From NCBI GenBank assembly GCA_012727545.1, contig JAAYHA010000090.1:1-32282 (forward strand): 32,282 nt of DNA. The letters are read 5' to 3'. Made by a program: the position numbers and the translations under genes. The stretch is from Synergistaceae bacterium (GTDB lineage: Bacteria > Synergistota > Synergistia > Synergistales > Synergistaceae). Positions within the stretch are counted from its first letter, which is position 1. Each line of letters starts with the position of its first letter. Under the pieces are notes generated by a model. That model saw only the letters and a program-made list of their open reading frames with translations. It was not told where the DNA came from and ran no database searches. Of the stretch, positions 24,594 to 31,501 are shown one piece after another.

Positions 24594-25964
24594 TCAGGCC
24601 TCACTACCTCCTACTGTCATCCCTTCGATCAGCATTGATGGCTGTCCGTCAGTAACAGGTACTCCCTGTCCTGATTTTCCGCAGACACCGGGATCCATGT
24701 ACAGGTCTTTTCCCAGTGAAATAATATTTTTCAGTACGTCGGGTCCGTTGCCCGTGAGTATTGCACCCTTTACCGGGTATGATATCTTGCCCTTATTAAT
24801 TATATACGCTTCGGATACATAAAAGACAAAATCACCGGTAGTGGGGTTGACTTCCCCACCTCCCATTTTTTTGACAAGAAGTCCGCTCTCGGTCTGAGCC
24901 AGCATTGACTCAAAGTCAGAATTCCCGGGAGCAAGAAGTGTGTTGCTCATCCTTGGCACAGGAATATTTCTGTATGACTGTCTCCGGCCGTTTCCTGTCA
25001 GCGGCAGGCCTGACGCTTTTGAAGAAAGAATGTCAGTCAGATAAGCTTTCAATACTCCGTTTTCTATCAAAACGTTTCTTTTGGCAGGAGTTCCCTCGTC
25101 ATCATATCTGTATGAGCCATACAGGCACGGGATAGTAGGGTCATCTATCATCGTCACCGAATCGTGTGCTACTTTTTCTCCGATCTTGTCCCTGTATATT
25201 GAATGGTCCTTTTCTACTATATCAGCTTCCAGTCCATGTCCGCATGCTTCATGGATAACTGTGCCGCCGGCCTCTCCCGCCAGCAGGACCTTCATTTTTC
25301 CTGCCGGACATGGTTTTGCCTCAAGCATAAGAAGGGCTCTTTCAACTGCCGCGAAAGCGACTTTTTGCGGGTCTGAACCCGACCAGAAGTCAGTGTGCGG
25401 AACTGCCATGCAGCGCCTCTCCGATGCTGTCTGCAATGTTCCGTCTTTTTCTGCTATTATCTGCGCAGAAAAACTGCAGTATGTCCTGGTGTCCTCCGCG
25501 CAGATGCCGTCAGACCTTATTATAAGGACGTTCCTCTTCGATATGCTGTATCTGAAAGCTGCCTGCCTTATATATAGGGAACTTTTTCTTATCTTAAGAT
25601 CAAGCTCTTTCATATATCCGATCTCCGGAGGCGATATGTGTTCCTCCATCGTCAGGAGGGGTTCCCTGCCCTTTTCGGCATTAAGGGGCGGTGTACCGAA
25701 TGCAGAGGTCTCAGCTTCAGAAATGATCTGTGATATGCCGGATATGGAAGTGCCTGGTGAATGGGAAAAAAATGTTTTGTCTCCTGCGATGATCCTTGCT
25801 CCCGAACCATCTGTGTTTGAGGAAGAGAGTTCTTCTATCCTGCCGTCTTCGTAATGTGCCGAGTGTGCAGTTCCTGCCTGAATAAAAACGTCAGCGTACA
25901 CTGCACCTTTTTTATGTGTTTCGGCAAGCTTCTGCCTGATCATTTCAATTTGCTTTTCCTGCAT
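24594..25964 (-). CDS. tldD: TldD-family metalloprotease
   Basis: TldD with TldE forms a metalloprotease that clips unfolded peptides such as microcin B17 and CcdA in E. coli. The 456-residue protein has the zinc motif HEACGHGLEAD (HExxxH) near 238-248, followed by the conserved GEKVAHDSVTMIDDP. It has the C-terminal TldD signature DPGVCGKSGQGVPV near 434-447. No tldE/pmbA lies beside it, so the partner must be encoded elsewhere if present. It starts behind AGGAGAG and is followed after 1 nt by ftsK. Confidence 0.92.
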   Translation of the reverse strand: MQEKQIEMIRQKLAETHKKGAVYADVFIQAGTAHSAHYEDGRIEELSSSNTDGSGARIIAGDKTFFSHSPGTSISGISQIISEAETSAFGTPPLNAEKGREPLLTMEEHISPPEIGYMKELDLKIRKSSLYIRQAAFRYSISKRNVLIIRSDGICAEDTRTYCSFSAQIIAEKDGTLQTASERRCMAVPHTDFWSGSDPQKVAFAAVERALLMLEAKPCPAGKMKVLLAGEAGGTVIHEACGHGLEADIVEKDHSIYRDKIGEKVAHDSVTMIDDPTIPCLYGSYRYDDEGTPAKRNVLIENGVLKAYLTDILSSKASGLPLTGNGRRQSYRNIPVPRMSNTLLAPGNSDFESMLAQTESGLLVKKMGGGEVNPTTGDFVFYVSEAYIINKGKISYPVKGAILTGNGPDVLKNIISLGKDLYMDPGVCGKSGQGVPVTDGQPSMLIEGMTVGGSEA

Positions 25965-25981
25965 TTTCTCTCTCCTGTCGG

Positions 25982-26209
25982 TCAGCTTATATTGACTATA
26001 TTTATCTCCAGCCCCTCATCCTTAAGGCCTTCTATACATCCCAGCATGTCTCCTAAAAGTTCTGAAGGGGTGAAGACCGTTACTTCTCCTTTTTTAGGGT
26101 CGTCTGTCCTCAGGAGTCCTATGCCTTCGCATGCGTCTATAGTCCAACTGATATAGTATATATCCTTTTGCGGGACCTTAAGCGAGATAACGCTCAGTTG
26201 AGGCTTCAC
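25982..26209 (-). CDS. Small conserved-looking protein, possibly DUF4911
   Basis: The 75-residue protein has no catalytic motif. The composition suggests a small alpha/beta fold: a strand-rich N-terminus (VISLKVPQKDIYYISWTIDACEGIGLL) and a helix-rich C-terminus (ELLGDMLGCIEGLKDEG). It resembles the small DUF4911 proteins from memory, but this is a tentative match. It overlaps the end of mltG by 4 nt and sits 17 nt before tldD, so it is cotranscribed with both. Function unknown. Confidence 0.7.
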   Translation of the reverse strand: MKPQLSVISLKVPQKDIYYISWTIDACEGIGLLRTDDPKKGEVTVFTPSELLGDMLGCIEGLKDEGLEINIVNIS

Positions 26210-27213
26210 TCGGTCCTCTCCCGCTGTTTTCTAAGATGTTCCTCGTATGTTTTGCTGAATATGTGGCTTCCTTTTGAAGTTGCAAAGAAAAAAAGGTAGT
26301 CTGTCTTAGCGGGCTGAAGCGCGCTTATCCATGAATCTTCCGAAGGAACGGATATCGGTCCCGGGGGAAGTCCGCTGTTTCTATAGGTGTTGTAGGGAGA
26401 ATCGATCTCCAGGTCTTTGTATGTAAGGCTCTTCTTTTTTATTCCCAGTTCGTCCCAGCAATAGATAACGGTGGCGCATGACTGGAGGGGCATCCATTTT
26501 TCTATCCTGTTTAAAAAGATACCGGCAAGAATGGGACGCTCTTCCTTTATCTTTGCCTCGCCCTCGACTATGGAAGCGAGTATCCCTCTCTGAGAAGTGA
26601 ATTTCTTGTCCGCGTTGTCCGGGAGGAACTTCCCCACCCTTTCCATCCATAACCTTGAAGCTCTCTGTACTGTCTGTTCTCCGACACTGTTGCCCGGAGC
26701 CAGGGAATAAGTTTCAGGAAGTAAGAAGACTATCCTGTCCCTTGGATCATCCGGCAGCAGCTCATGAAGCTCAGCGGGGAAATTATTATTTTCAGAGAGG
26801 GCCTTTAAAAGCCTGTCATCACCTTCGGGAAGTCTCAGTGCGGAGTTGATCGTACTGTACCTTGTTCCGGGTATTATCGTTACGTTATGAGTTACAGGCC
26901 TGGCTGCCTTAAGTTGGTTTGCCACAGTTATCTCATCACCGGGGGCAATAAGGTATGTTCCGGGCTTGAGAGTCCTGTCGATCTCAAGCTTGATCATCCA
27001 TTTGATAAGCTTATTGGCATCTTTGACCACGCCGGCCTCTTTCAGCGCCCTTGCGGCCTGTCCTGCAGACATCCCCCCGGTTACAGTGACTTCGATCTTT
27101 TTTGATGAGTAAGCGAACATATCAGGATATATGGCCGGCATAACAAAGCAAAGGAAACAGAAAAGTATCAGGGCTGTTACAGATGGTATCAGGTCTTTTG
27201 TCCTGTTCGTCAA
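26206..27213 (-). CDS. mltG: Endolytic murein transglycosylase MltG
   Basis: MltG cuts nascent peptidoglycan strands in the inner membrane. One hydrophobic segment at about residues 8-30 is followed by the YceG-like domain. That domain carries the catalytic Glu in ASIVEGEA, LQSCATVIYCW and YNTYRNSGLPPGPIS. Two positions depart from the usual LQSDPTVIYG and PISNPG (here SCATVIYCW and PISVPS). I prefer TTG 27213 (335 residues), 6 nt after GGGAGAG. An upstream GTG at 27270 has no ribosome site and lies at the predicted transcription start. It is first gene of an operon with the small protein, tldD and ftsK. Confidence 0.92.
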   Translation of the reverse strand: MTNRTKDLIPSVTALILFCFLCFVMPAIYPDMFAYSSKKIEVTVTGGMSAGQAARALKEAGVVKDANKLIKWMIKLEIDRTLKPGTYLIAPGDEITVANQLKAARPVTHNVTIIPGTRYSTINSALRLPEGDDRLLKALSENNNFPAELHELLPDDPRDRIVFLLPETYSLAPGNSVGEQTVQRASRLWMERVGKFLPDNADKKFTSQRGILASIVEGEAKIKEERPILAGIFLNRIEKWMPLQSCATVIYCWDELGIKKKSLTYKDLEIDSPYNTYRNSGLPPGPISVPSEDSWISALQPAKTDYLFFFATSKGSHIFSKTYEEHLRKQRERTE

Positions 27214-27278
27214 AAAATTCTCTCCCAACTCTCCACGGCTTGTCCAATGGTCCAATGTTTGAAAGTACACACGTAGGA

Positions 27279-27284
27279 ATTATA
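27279..27284 (-). promoter_or_regulatory. -10 box of the mltG operon
   Basis: A perfect TATAAT lies on the minus strand here. The best -35 at 17 bp is the poor TTTATC, so an activator may be needed. The start would be near 27272, which supports the downstream TTG as the translation start of mltG. Confidence 0.5.
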
Positions 27285-27331
27285 CCTTTAATGGCGGTAA
27301 GGATAAATAGCGAAGTTGCCTGAAAGATATC

Positions 27332-27375
27332 GCTGAGCAATAGCTGAGCAGTGGCTGAGCAATAGCTGAGCGATC
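27332..27375. repeat. Four tandem 11-bp repeats upstream of mltG
   Basis: The units are GCTGAGCAATA, GCTGAGCAGTG, GCTGAGCAATA and GCTGAGCGATC, end to end. The constant heptamer GCTGAGC is itself a palindrome (GCT-G-AGC). With an 11-bp period all copies face the same side of the helix. They lie about 60-103 bp upstream of the predicted mltG start. Confidence 0.9.
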
Positions 27376-27397
27376 GTTAGAACCCAGGGGCAGGATC

Positions 27398-27654
27398 GGG
27401 GAATTCGCGTCCTGGGGACTCTGGAGAATTGCGGCATAGGGCATGCCGCGGAGAATTTGCCTGACTCTGTCAGGCGGTGAATAAAATCCTTTTATATAGT
27501 TCTCCCCTCTGTTTACTATCGTTTTTGATCTATATCCTTTATTCGTCGTCCCCGATCTCAAAGCGCATTCGAAATGGTTCGAGCACTATGGTTAATTTGA
27601 ACCTCCGCAGCCTTTGGCCGCAATTCTCCGCGATGTGAAGCAAGCAAATTCCCC
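27398..27654. repeat. 257-bp inverted-repeat element, possibly a MITE-like remnant
   Basis: The 38-bp left end (27398-27435) and the reverse complement of the right end (27617-27654) both start GGGGAATT and both end GGAGAATTGCGGC, with the same 38-bp length and a diverged middle. Weaker similarity continues inwards (GCGGAG). A third copy of GGAGAATTTGC is at 27450-27460, beside a perfect 7-bp hairpin (GCCTGAC tct GTCAGGC, 27459-27475). The interior has no convincing ORF. I saw no clear target-site duplication. Confidence 0.5.
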
Positions 27655-27686
27655 GCCTTTGCGTTTAACAACGTTTTAAAAAATGC

Positions 27687-27715
27687 TTGACATTTAACTA
27701 AAAGGAGAGTATATA
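27687..27715 (+). promoter_or_regulatory. Promoter of the serine-biosynthesis transcription unit
   Basis: A consensus TTGACA at 27687-27692 is followed after 17 bp by TATATA at 27710-27715. Transcription would begin near 27722, about 35 nt before the leader ORF. Confidence 0.75.
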
Positions 27716-27756
27716 TGTTAACCATTCAACGGGGACACAAGAAAGGAGCGCTTTGA

Positions 27757-27894
27757 ATGAGGAGACCAGCATATCTTGTTTTTAACGGCATATCGTCATC
27801 TTCTCTCTCTTCCGGCGTTTCTTCCTCATGCGGCGGCTCTGGTTGTCATTGCCGGTCCCGAAACGTGTACCCGATGAATAGAGAAAATAACTAA
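27757..27894 (+). CDS. Ser/Gly/Cys-rich leader peptide (attenuator leader ORF)
   Basis: This 45-codon ORF starts at ATG 27757, with AAAGGAG at 27742-27748 placed 8 nt upstream, and stops at TAA 27892. Residues 13-34 are dense in serine: ISSSSLSSGVSSSCGGS, then GCHCRS. In total there are 11 Ser, 5 Gly and 3 Cys among 45 residues. All 11 Ser codons are UCN (5 TCT, 3 TCC, 2 TCA, 1 TCG) and none is AGC or AGT. The composition matches serine and its two direct products, and the genes downstream make serine. The ORF is followed by an antiterminator/terminator pair. I read it as a cis-acting leader whose translation is the sensor. A secreted or modified peptide is less likely because no transport or modification gene is nearby. 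Confidence 0.85.
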   Translation: MRRPAYLVFNGISSSSLSSGVSSSCGGSGCHCRSRNVYPMNRENN

Positions 27895-27951
27895 ATTTTC
27901 TAGAACATCAAGGCGTTTCAGGGACCGGAGGAATTTCTTCCGGTCCCTTTT
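27814..27951 (+). promoter_or_regulatory. Transcription attenuator: protector, antiterminator and terminator segments
   Basis: Segment 1 (GGCGTTTC, 27814-27821) can pair weakly with GAAACG in segment 2. Segment 2 (CCGGTCCCGAAACG, 27852-27865, inside the leader ORF) pairs with segment 3 (CGTTTCAGGGACCGG, 27914-27928) over 14 bp with one bulged A. Segment 3 is also the 5' arm of the terminator (GGGACCGGA 27921-27929 with TCCGGTCCC 27939-27947). A ribosome stalled on Ser codons 13-24 would cover segment 1 and leave 2 free to pair with 3, preventing termination. Confidence 0.75.
27921..27951 (+). terminator. Attenuator terminator before the aminotransferase gene
   Basis: A 9-bp perfect GC-rich stem (27921-27929 with 27939-27947) with a 9-nt loop is followed by TTTTGTATTT. 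It lies after the leader ORF stop and 44 nt before the aminotransferase start. Confidence 0.85.
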
Positions 27952-27994
27952 GTATTTAAAAAATTTTGATCATCAAAATAAGGAGGAAAAATGA

Positions 27995-29140
27995 ATGAAC
28001 ACGAAATATCTGCTTACCCCAGGCCCGGTGGAACTGCCGGCAGAAGTACTGAGGGCTGGTGCACGTCCGCTTATAGGACACAGGTGCCCTGCTTTTTCAC
28101 AGCTCTTTACCGGGATCGAAAACAAGCTCCGGGAACTGTTAAAAAGCGAAGGACCGGTAATAATACTTCCCTCTTCCGGGACGGGAGCCCTTGAATGCAT
28201 GGCGGTCAATTTTCTTGAAAAGGGCGACAAATTTATTTCTATCTCATGCGGCGTTTTTGGCAACAGATTTCGTGAGATTGCACTTAGAACAGGTGCTGAA
28301 GGCATCAATATCGATGTTCAGTTCGGCGACGCTGTGACACCGGCGATCGCAGCGGAAGCAGTTAAAAACAATCCCGACTGTAAGGTTATGATGATAACCC
28401 AAAATGAAACATCAACAGGAGTTGTCAATCCCATCAAAGAAATAATAGCGGCAATTCCCGAAAAAGATCGCCCTCTCATATTGGTAGACGGGGTCAGTTC
28501 CGTCGGGGCAATGGAATGTTTTCCGCAGGAATGGGGTATCGATGCGATAGGCACTGCTTCTCAAAAAGGGCTGCTGACACCTCCGGGACTCGGCCTCGTA
28601 TGGCTTTCTGAAAAAGCATGGAATGCGCTTGAAGGAAAAACATGTCCCAGTTACAGCTATGACCTGAAACTCCACAGAAAAGACCTGGAGGCGAAATCCC
28701 CCGCAAACCCCTTTACTCCTCCGGTGTCCCTCTACTATGCCCTTGATGAGGCACTTAATGAGATTTTGGAAGTTGGAACAGAGTCCTGGTTCAAATCCAG
28801 AAAGAAGTACGCAGATGCACTGGCGGCCGGACTTGAAGCAATGGGATTCGATCTGTTGGTCAAGAGTCCGGAGGCGCGCTCACCGGGAGTTACAGCCTTC
28901 AGATATCCCGTAGGCGATACAGAAGCAGTTCGCAAAAAACTTCGCGCGATGGGAATAGAAACAGCGGGCGGACAGGGAAAACTTAAAGGAGAACTTATCA
29001 GGGCCGCACATTATAACAATTGGGGATGGCCCGAACTTTGCATCATTCTTGGTTCGCTCTACGCGGCCGCCGATATGGCTAAAGCCATGAAAAAAGACTT
29101 CCTGGCAGAAGCCTGGAATGTATGGAACAGGGAGGACTGA
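27995..29140 (+). CDS. Class V aminotransferase, likely phosphoserine aminotransferase of the AGXT type
   Basis: The 381-residue protein is a PLP enzyme of the alanine/serine-glyoxylate aminotransferase branch. It begins LLTPGPVELPAEVL. It has SSGTGALECMAVNF, which binds PLP phosphate, Asp165 in LILVDGVSSVGAME, and the PLP lysine Lys191 in TASQKGLLTPPGLG. Enzymes of this branch serve as phosphoserine aminotransferase next to serA in Thermotoga-like and archaeal genomes. The same arrangement here, with an overlapping serA, makes that role more likely than glyoxylate metabolism. The start has AGGAGG 8 nt upstream; an ATG 4 nt earlier is in another frame. Expression should be controlled by the Ser-rich attenuator in front. 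Confidence 0.9.
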   Translation: MNTKYLLTPGPVELPAEVLRAGARPLIGHRCPAFSQLFTGIENKLRELLKSEGPVIILPSSGTGALECMAVNFLEKGDKFISISCGVFGNRFREIALRTGAEGINIDVQFGDAVTPAIAAEAVKNNPDCKVMMITQNETSTGVVNPIKEIIAAIPEKDRPLILVDGVSSVGAMECFPQEWGIDAIGTASQKGLLTPPGLGLVWLSEKAWNALEGKTCPSYSYDLKLHRKDLEAKSPANPFTPPVSLYYALDEALNEILEVGTESWFKSRKKYADALAAGLEAMGFDLLVKSPEARSPGVTAFRYPVGDTEAVRKKLRAMGIETAGGQGKLKGELIRAAHYNNWGWPELCIILGSLYAAADMAKAMKKDFLAEAWNVWNRED

Positions 29141-30795
29141 TGGCGATGGCTGAAAATAAAAAATGGAAGGTACTGGTGGCCGAGACAGTTGGCGAGGCCG
29201 GACTTCAGATACTCAGGGATGCCCCTGACATTGAACTTATAGAAGAAGTTGGAATGTCACGCGAAAAACTGCTTAAAAAACTGCCCGAAATGGATGCAGT
29301 CCTAACCAGAAGCGGTACAAAGATGGACGAGGAAGCCCTTAACGCTGCTGTAAAATTAAAGGTAGTTGCCCGTGCAGGTGTCGGCGTCGACAATGTCAAT
29401 GTCCCTGTTGCGAGCCGCAAGGGAGTCGTGGTAATAAATGCACCTACCGGAAACACTCTTGCGGCAGCAGAGTTGACAATGGCTCTGATGCTTGGTCTCG
29501 TAAGAATGGTCCCCCAGGCATTCGGCTCACTCAAGAGCGGTGAATGGGACAGAAAAAGATTCTCAGGCCATCAGCTCAGCGGAAAGAAGGTACTCGTTCT
29601 TGGGCTTGGAAGGATAGGAGCTGCAGTTGCCCAACGCTGCCGTGCTTTTGGAATGGACGTGATGGCATACGATCCTTACACTCCCAAGAAAAAGGCCGAA
29701 TCACTCGGCATACCAATGAGGGAAGACCTTGCCGACGCGCTTTCCGTTGCTGACGTAGTTACCCTTCACATGCCGCTGACATCTGACACTACAAATCTTA
29801 TCGATGAAAAAATGCTGAAGGCATTTAAAAAGGGAGCGTATCTTATCAACTGTGCAAGAGGCGGCATAGTGGACGAAAAGGCTGCAGCTGATGCGGTAAG
29901 GGACGGAAGGCTTTCAGGGATAGCATTTGATGTCTATACTGCGGAACCTCTGTGTGAAGGCCACCCCTTTTTAGCCAAAGACATTGAGGACAGGATCGTT
30001 ATAACCCCGCACCTTGGAGCCAGTACTGAAGAGGCACAGACAGAGGTGGCAAAGATCGCTGCAGAGAACATGATAGCGGCACTGCGGGGAGAACCATATG
30101 AACATGCCGTCAATCTCCCCTTTCTGGAACAGAAACTCAACAAGGCCCAGAAGGCATTCCTGCAGCTTTCAAGGAAAATGGGAATACTCGGTGCAAAACT
30201 TGCGGAAACAGAGTGCGGAGCTGTCCATAGCTGCCACATTATGCTTCGCGGGGACATGTTCAATGAAGATGAACCAATGCCAAACAGGCTTTGTGCTTAC
30301 AGTATAGCTGTACTAAAAGGCCTTTTTGAGGTCAGCCGGGGTCCGGAAGTTTCATACATGCTTGCTCCTCTGCTTGCCAAGGACAGCGGTCTGACAGTGG
30401 AAGAGAGCATCGGAGATCCCAAAACATATAAAAACACTGTTGAGATAATCCTGGATGCCGAGAAATGCAAAGTGTCGCTTATAGGTACCATCACTGAAGA
30501 GGGCCGTATGCGTATCGTAAAGGTAAACGAATATTGGCTCGACTTTGTTCCCAACGGTAAGCTCATACTTTTCCAGAATCATGACAGGCCCGGAGTAATA
30601 GGAAAGATCGGAAATATACTTGGCGAAGCTAAGATCAACATTGCTAATTTTGCCCTTGGAAGAAAGGACAACAGCGGTCTTGCCCTAGGTGCGCTTGAGA
30701 TAGACAGCGACATTGACGAATCGATCAGGAAAAAACTGGAAAAGAGCGGGGACATGCTCTGGCTCACCCTAATAGATTTTACGGACGCTGAGTAG
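29140..30795 (+). CDS. serA: D-3-phosphoglycerate dehydrogenase, long ACT-domain type
   Basis: SerA oxidises 3-phosphoglycerate to phosphohydroxypyruvate, the first step of serine synthesis. The protein (551 residues from ATG 29140, which overlaps the previous stop; ATG 29146 is equally plausible) has the substrate/NAD core with LGLGRIGAAVAQRC, the active-site Arg in NCARGGIVDE, the Glu in DVYTAEPL, and the His in PHLGASTEE. An intervening (ASB) domain follows. The C-terminal ACT domain at about 475-551 (FQNHDRPGVIGKIGNIL, INIANFALGR) resembles the Bacillus-type regulatory domain, so feedback inhibition by serine is likely. It forms an operon with the aminotransferase. A phosphoserine phosphatase gene is not in the window. 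Confidence 0.96.
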   Translation: MAMAENKKWKVLVAETVGEAGLQILRDAPDIELIEEVGMSREKLLKKLPEMDAVLTRSGTKMDEEALNAAVKLKVVARAGVGVDNVNVPVASRKGVVVINAPTGNTLAAAELTMALMLGLVRMVPQAFGSLKSGEWDRKRFSGHQLSGKKVLVLGLGRIGAAVAQRCRAFGMDVMAYDPYTPKKKAESLGIPMREDLADALSVADVVTLHMPLTSDTTNLIDEKMLKAFKKGAYLINCARGGIVDEKAAADAVRDGRLSGIAFDVYTAEPLCEGHPFLAKDIEDRIVITPHLGASTEEAQTEVAKIAAENMIAALRGEPYEHAVNLPFLEQKLNKAQKAFLQLSRKMGILGAKLAETECGAVHSCHIMLRGDMFNEDEPMPNRLCAYSIAVLKGLFEVSRGPEVSYMLAPLLAKDSGLTVEESIGDPKTYKNTVEIILDAEKCKVSLIGTITEEGRMRIVKVNEYWLDFVPNGKLILFQNHDRPGVIGKIGNILGEAKINIANFALGRKDNSGLALGALEIDSDIDESIRKKLEKSGDMLWLTLIDFTDAE

Positions 30796-30826
30796 TTTTT
30801 CTTAATTAACATCATAGAACGGTAGG

Positions 30827-30878
30827 CGGCAGGCGGGATAAATGCAGAGATCAACCATTCTCCAGCCTGCCGGTTTTT
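30827..30878 (+). terminator. Intrinsic terminator of the serine operon
   Basis: CGGCAGGC at 30827-30834 pairs with GCCTGCCG at 30865-30872, extended by three further pairs past a mismatch, with a loop of about 22 nt. Five Ts follow at 30874-30878. Confidence 0.8.
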
Positions 30879-30923
30879 GTGACACTGCGTGAATTTTTTT
30901 GAAAGACACAGATTTTTTGCCGG

Positions 30924-30953
30924 TTGATTTAATGGCAGCATCTGATCTATGAT
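30924..30953 (+). promoter_or_regulatory. Predicted promoter of the small EamA-type gene
   Basis: TTGATT at 30924-30929 and TATGAT at 30948-30953 are separated by 18 bp. The leader of about 75 nt contains pairable GC-rich blocks (CTGGTC with GACCGG, and GAAG with CTTC), but I recognise no riboswitch in it. Confidence 0.55.
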
Positions 30954-31034
30954 ATCCTGGTCCCGGCCGGAGAGCCCAAAACTTTCTGACCGGTCTGCGA
31001 AGGAAATGGATCTTCCGGGGAGGATAAGAAAGAA

Positions 31035-31460
31035 ATGCTGAACTACTATTGGCCCATAGGATTTATCGTTTTTTCAAATGTTCTGTATCACGTCTGTTCA
31101 AAATCATTATCAGGCGGAGCTGACCCATATTTTTCGCTCCTTGTAACATACCTGGTAGCAGCATCGATCTGCCTGGGCCTCTACCTCTACACCGGCAACG
31201 TCAAGGATATTTCCATTGACGTAAGAGGGATAAAATGGAACAGCATACTGCTTGGTGCAGCTATAGTCTGTCTTGAGCTTGGATTTATAATGATGTACAA
31301 AGTCGGCTGGAACATCAGTATTGGATCGCTGGTAGCCAATATTTGCCTTGCTGTCGCACTGGTACTGATAGGAGTTTTCTTTTACAGGGAAAACCTTAGC
31401 ATGAACAACATCATCGGAATGATCCTCTGCATTTCAGGGTTGATATTTATCAACCGATAA
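31035..31460 (+). CDS. Small EamA/DMT-type membrane protein
   Basis: The 141-residue protein has about five hydrophobic segments: 4-22, 32-54, 68-91, 96-117 and 122-140. That is half the size of the ten-helix drug/metabolite transporters and matches a single EamA unit, seen also in the last-helix pattern IGMILCISGLIFINR and the ENLSMNNIIG loop before it. It would need to dimerise to make a pore. The substrate is unknown. GGGGAGGA precedes the start. It stands alone between the serA terminator and a shared bidirectional terminator; closeness to serA may hint at amino-acid export, but this is speculative. Confidence 0.8.
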   Translation: MLNYYWPIGFIVFSNVLYHVCSKSLSGGADPYFSLLVTYLVAASICLGLYLYTGNVKDISIDVRGIKWNSILLGAAIVCLELGFIMMYKVGWNISIGSLVANICLAVALVLIGVFFYRENLSMNNIIGMILCISGLIFINR

Positions 31461-31501
31461 GTGATCCGGAGGCAGTACATAATATTTTGTTCTGAAAAAG
31501 A

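Noticed and set aside
25081-25854. 257-codon open frame on the plus strand
   Set aside because: It is antisense to tldD, which carries clear family motifs; it has no family signature of its own.
27715-27756. 13-codon ORF (MLTIQRGHKKGAL) ending exactly where the Ser-rich leader ORF starts, with an upstream GGAGAG
   Set aside because: Its ribosome site and start codon lie within the predicted promoter, upstream of the expected transcript start, so it would not be on the RNA unless transcription starts further upstream.
27757-27894. Leader ORF as a precursor of a modified peptide (Ser/Cys/Gly rich)
   Set aside because: No modification, protease or export gene is adjacent, and the ORF overlaps an antiterminator pairing with the following terminator, which a bioactive precursor would not need.
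27716-27951. T-box riboswitch upstream of the serine genes
   Set aside because: No TGGN-containing T-box bulge sequence or stem I specifier architecture is visible, and the coding leader with its alternative pairing explains the region better.
30955-31034. Riboswitch (ZTP- or guanidine-like) before the EamA-type gene, suggested by CCGGGGAGG
   Set aside because: The conserved second half of the ZTP motif is absent and CCGGGGAGG is simply the ribosome site; no other known consensus fits.
31006-31041. 11-codon ORF overlapping the start of the EamA-type gene
   Set aside because: Its possible ribosome site is only about 1 nt from the ATG, too close to work, and its sequence is the leader and ribosome site of the real gene.
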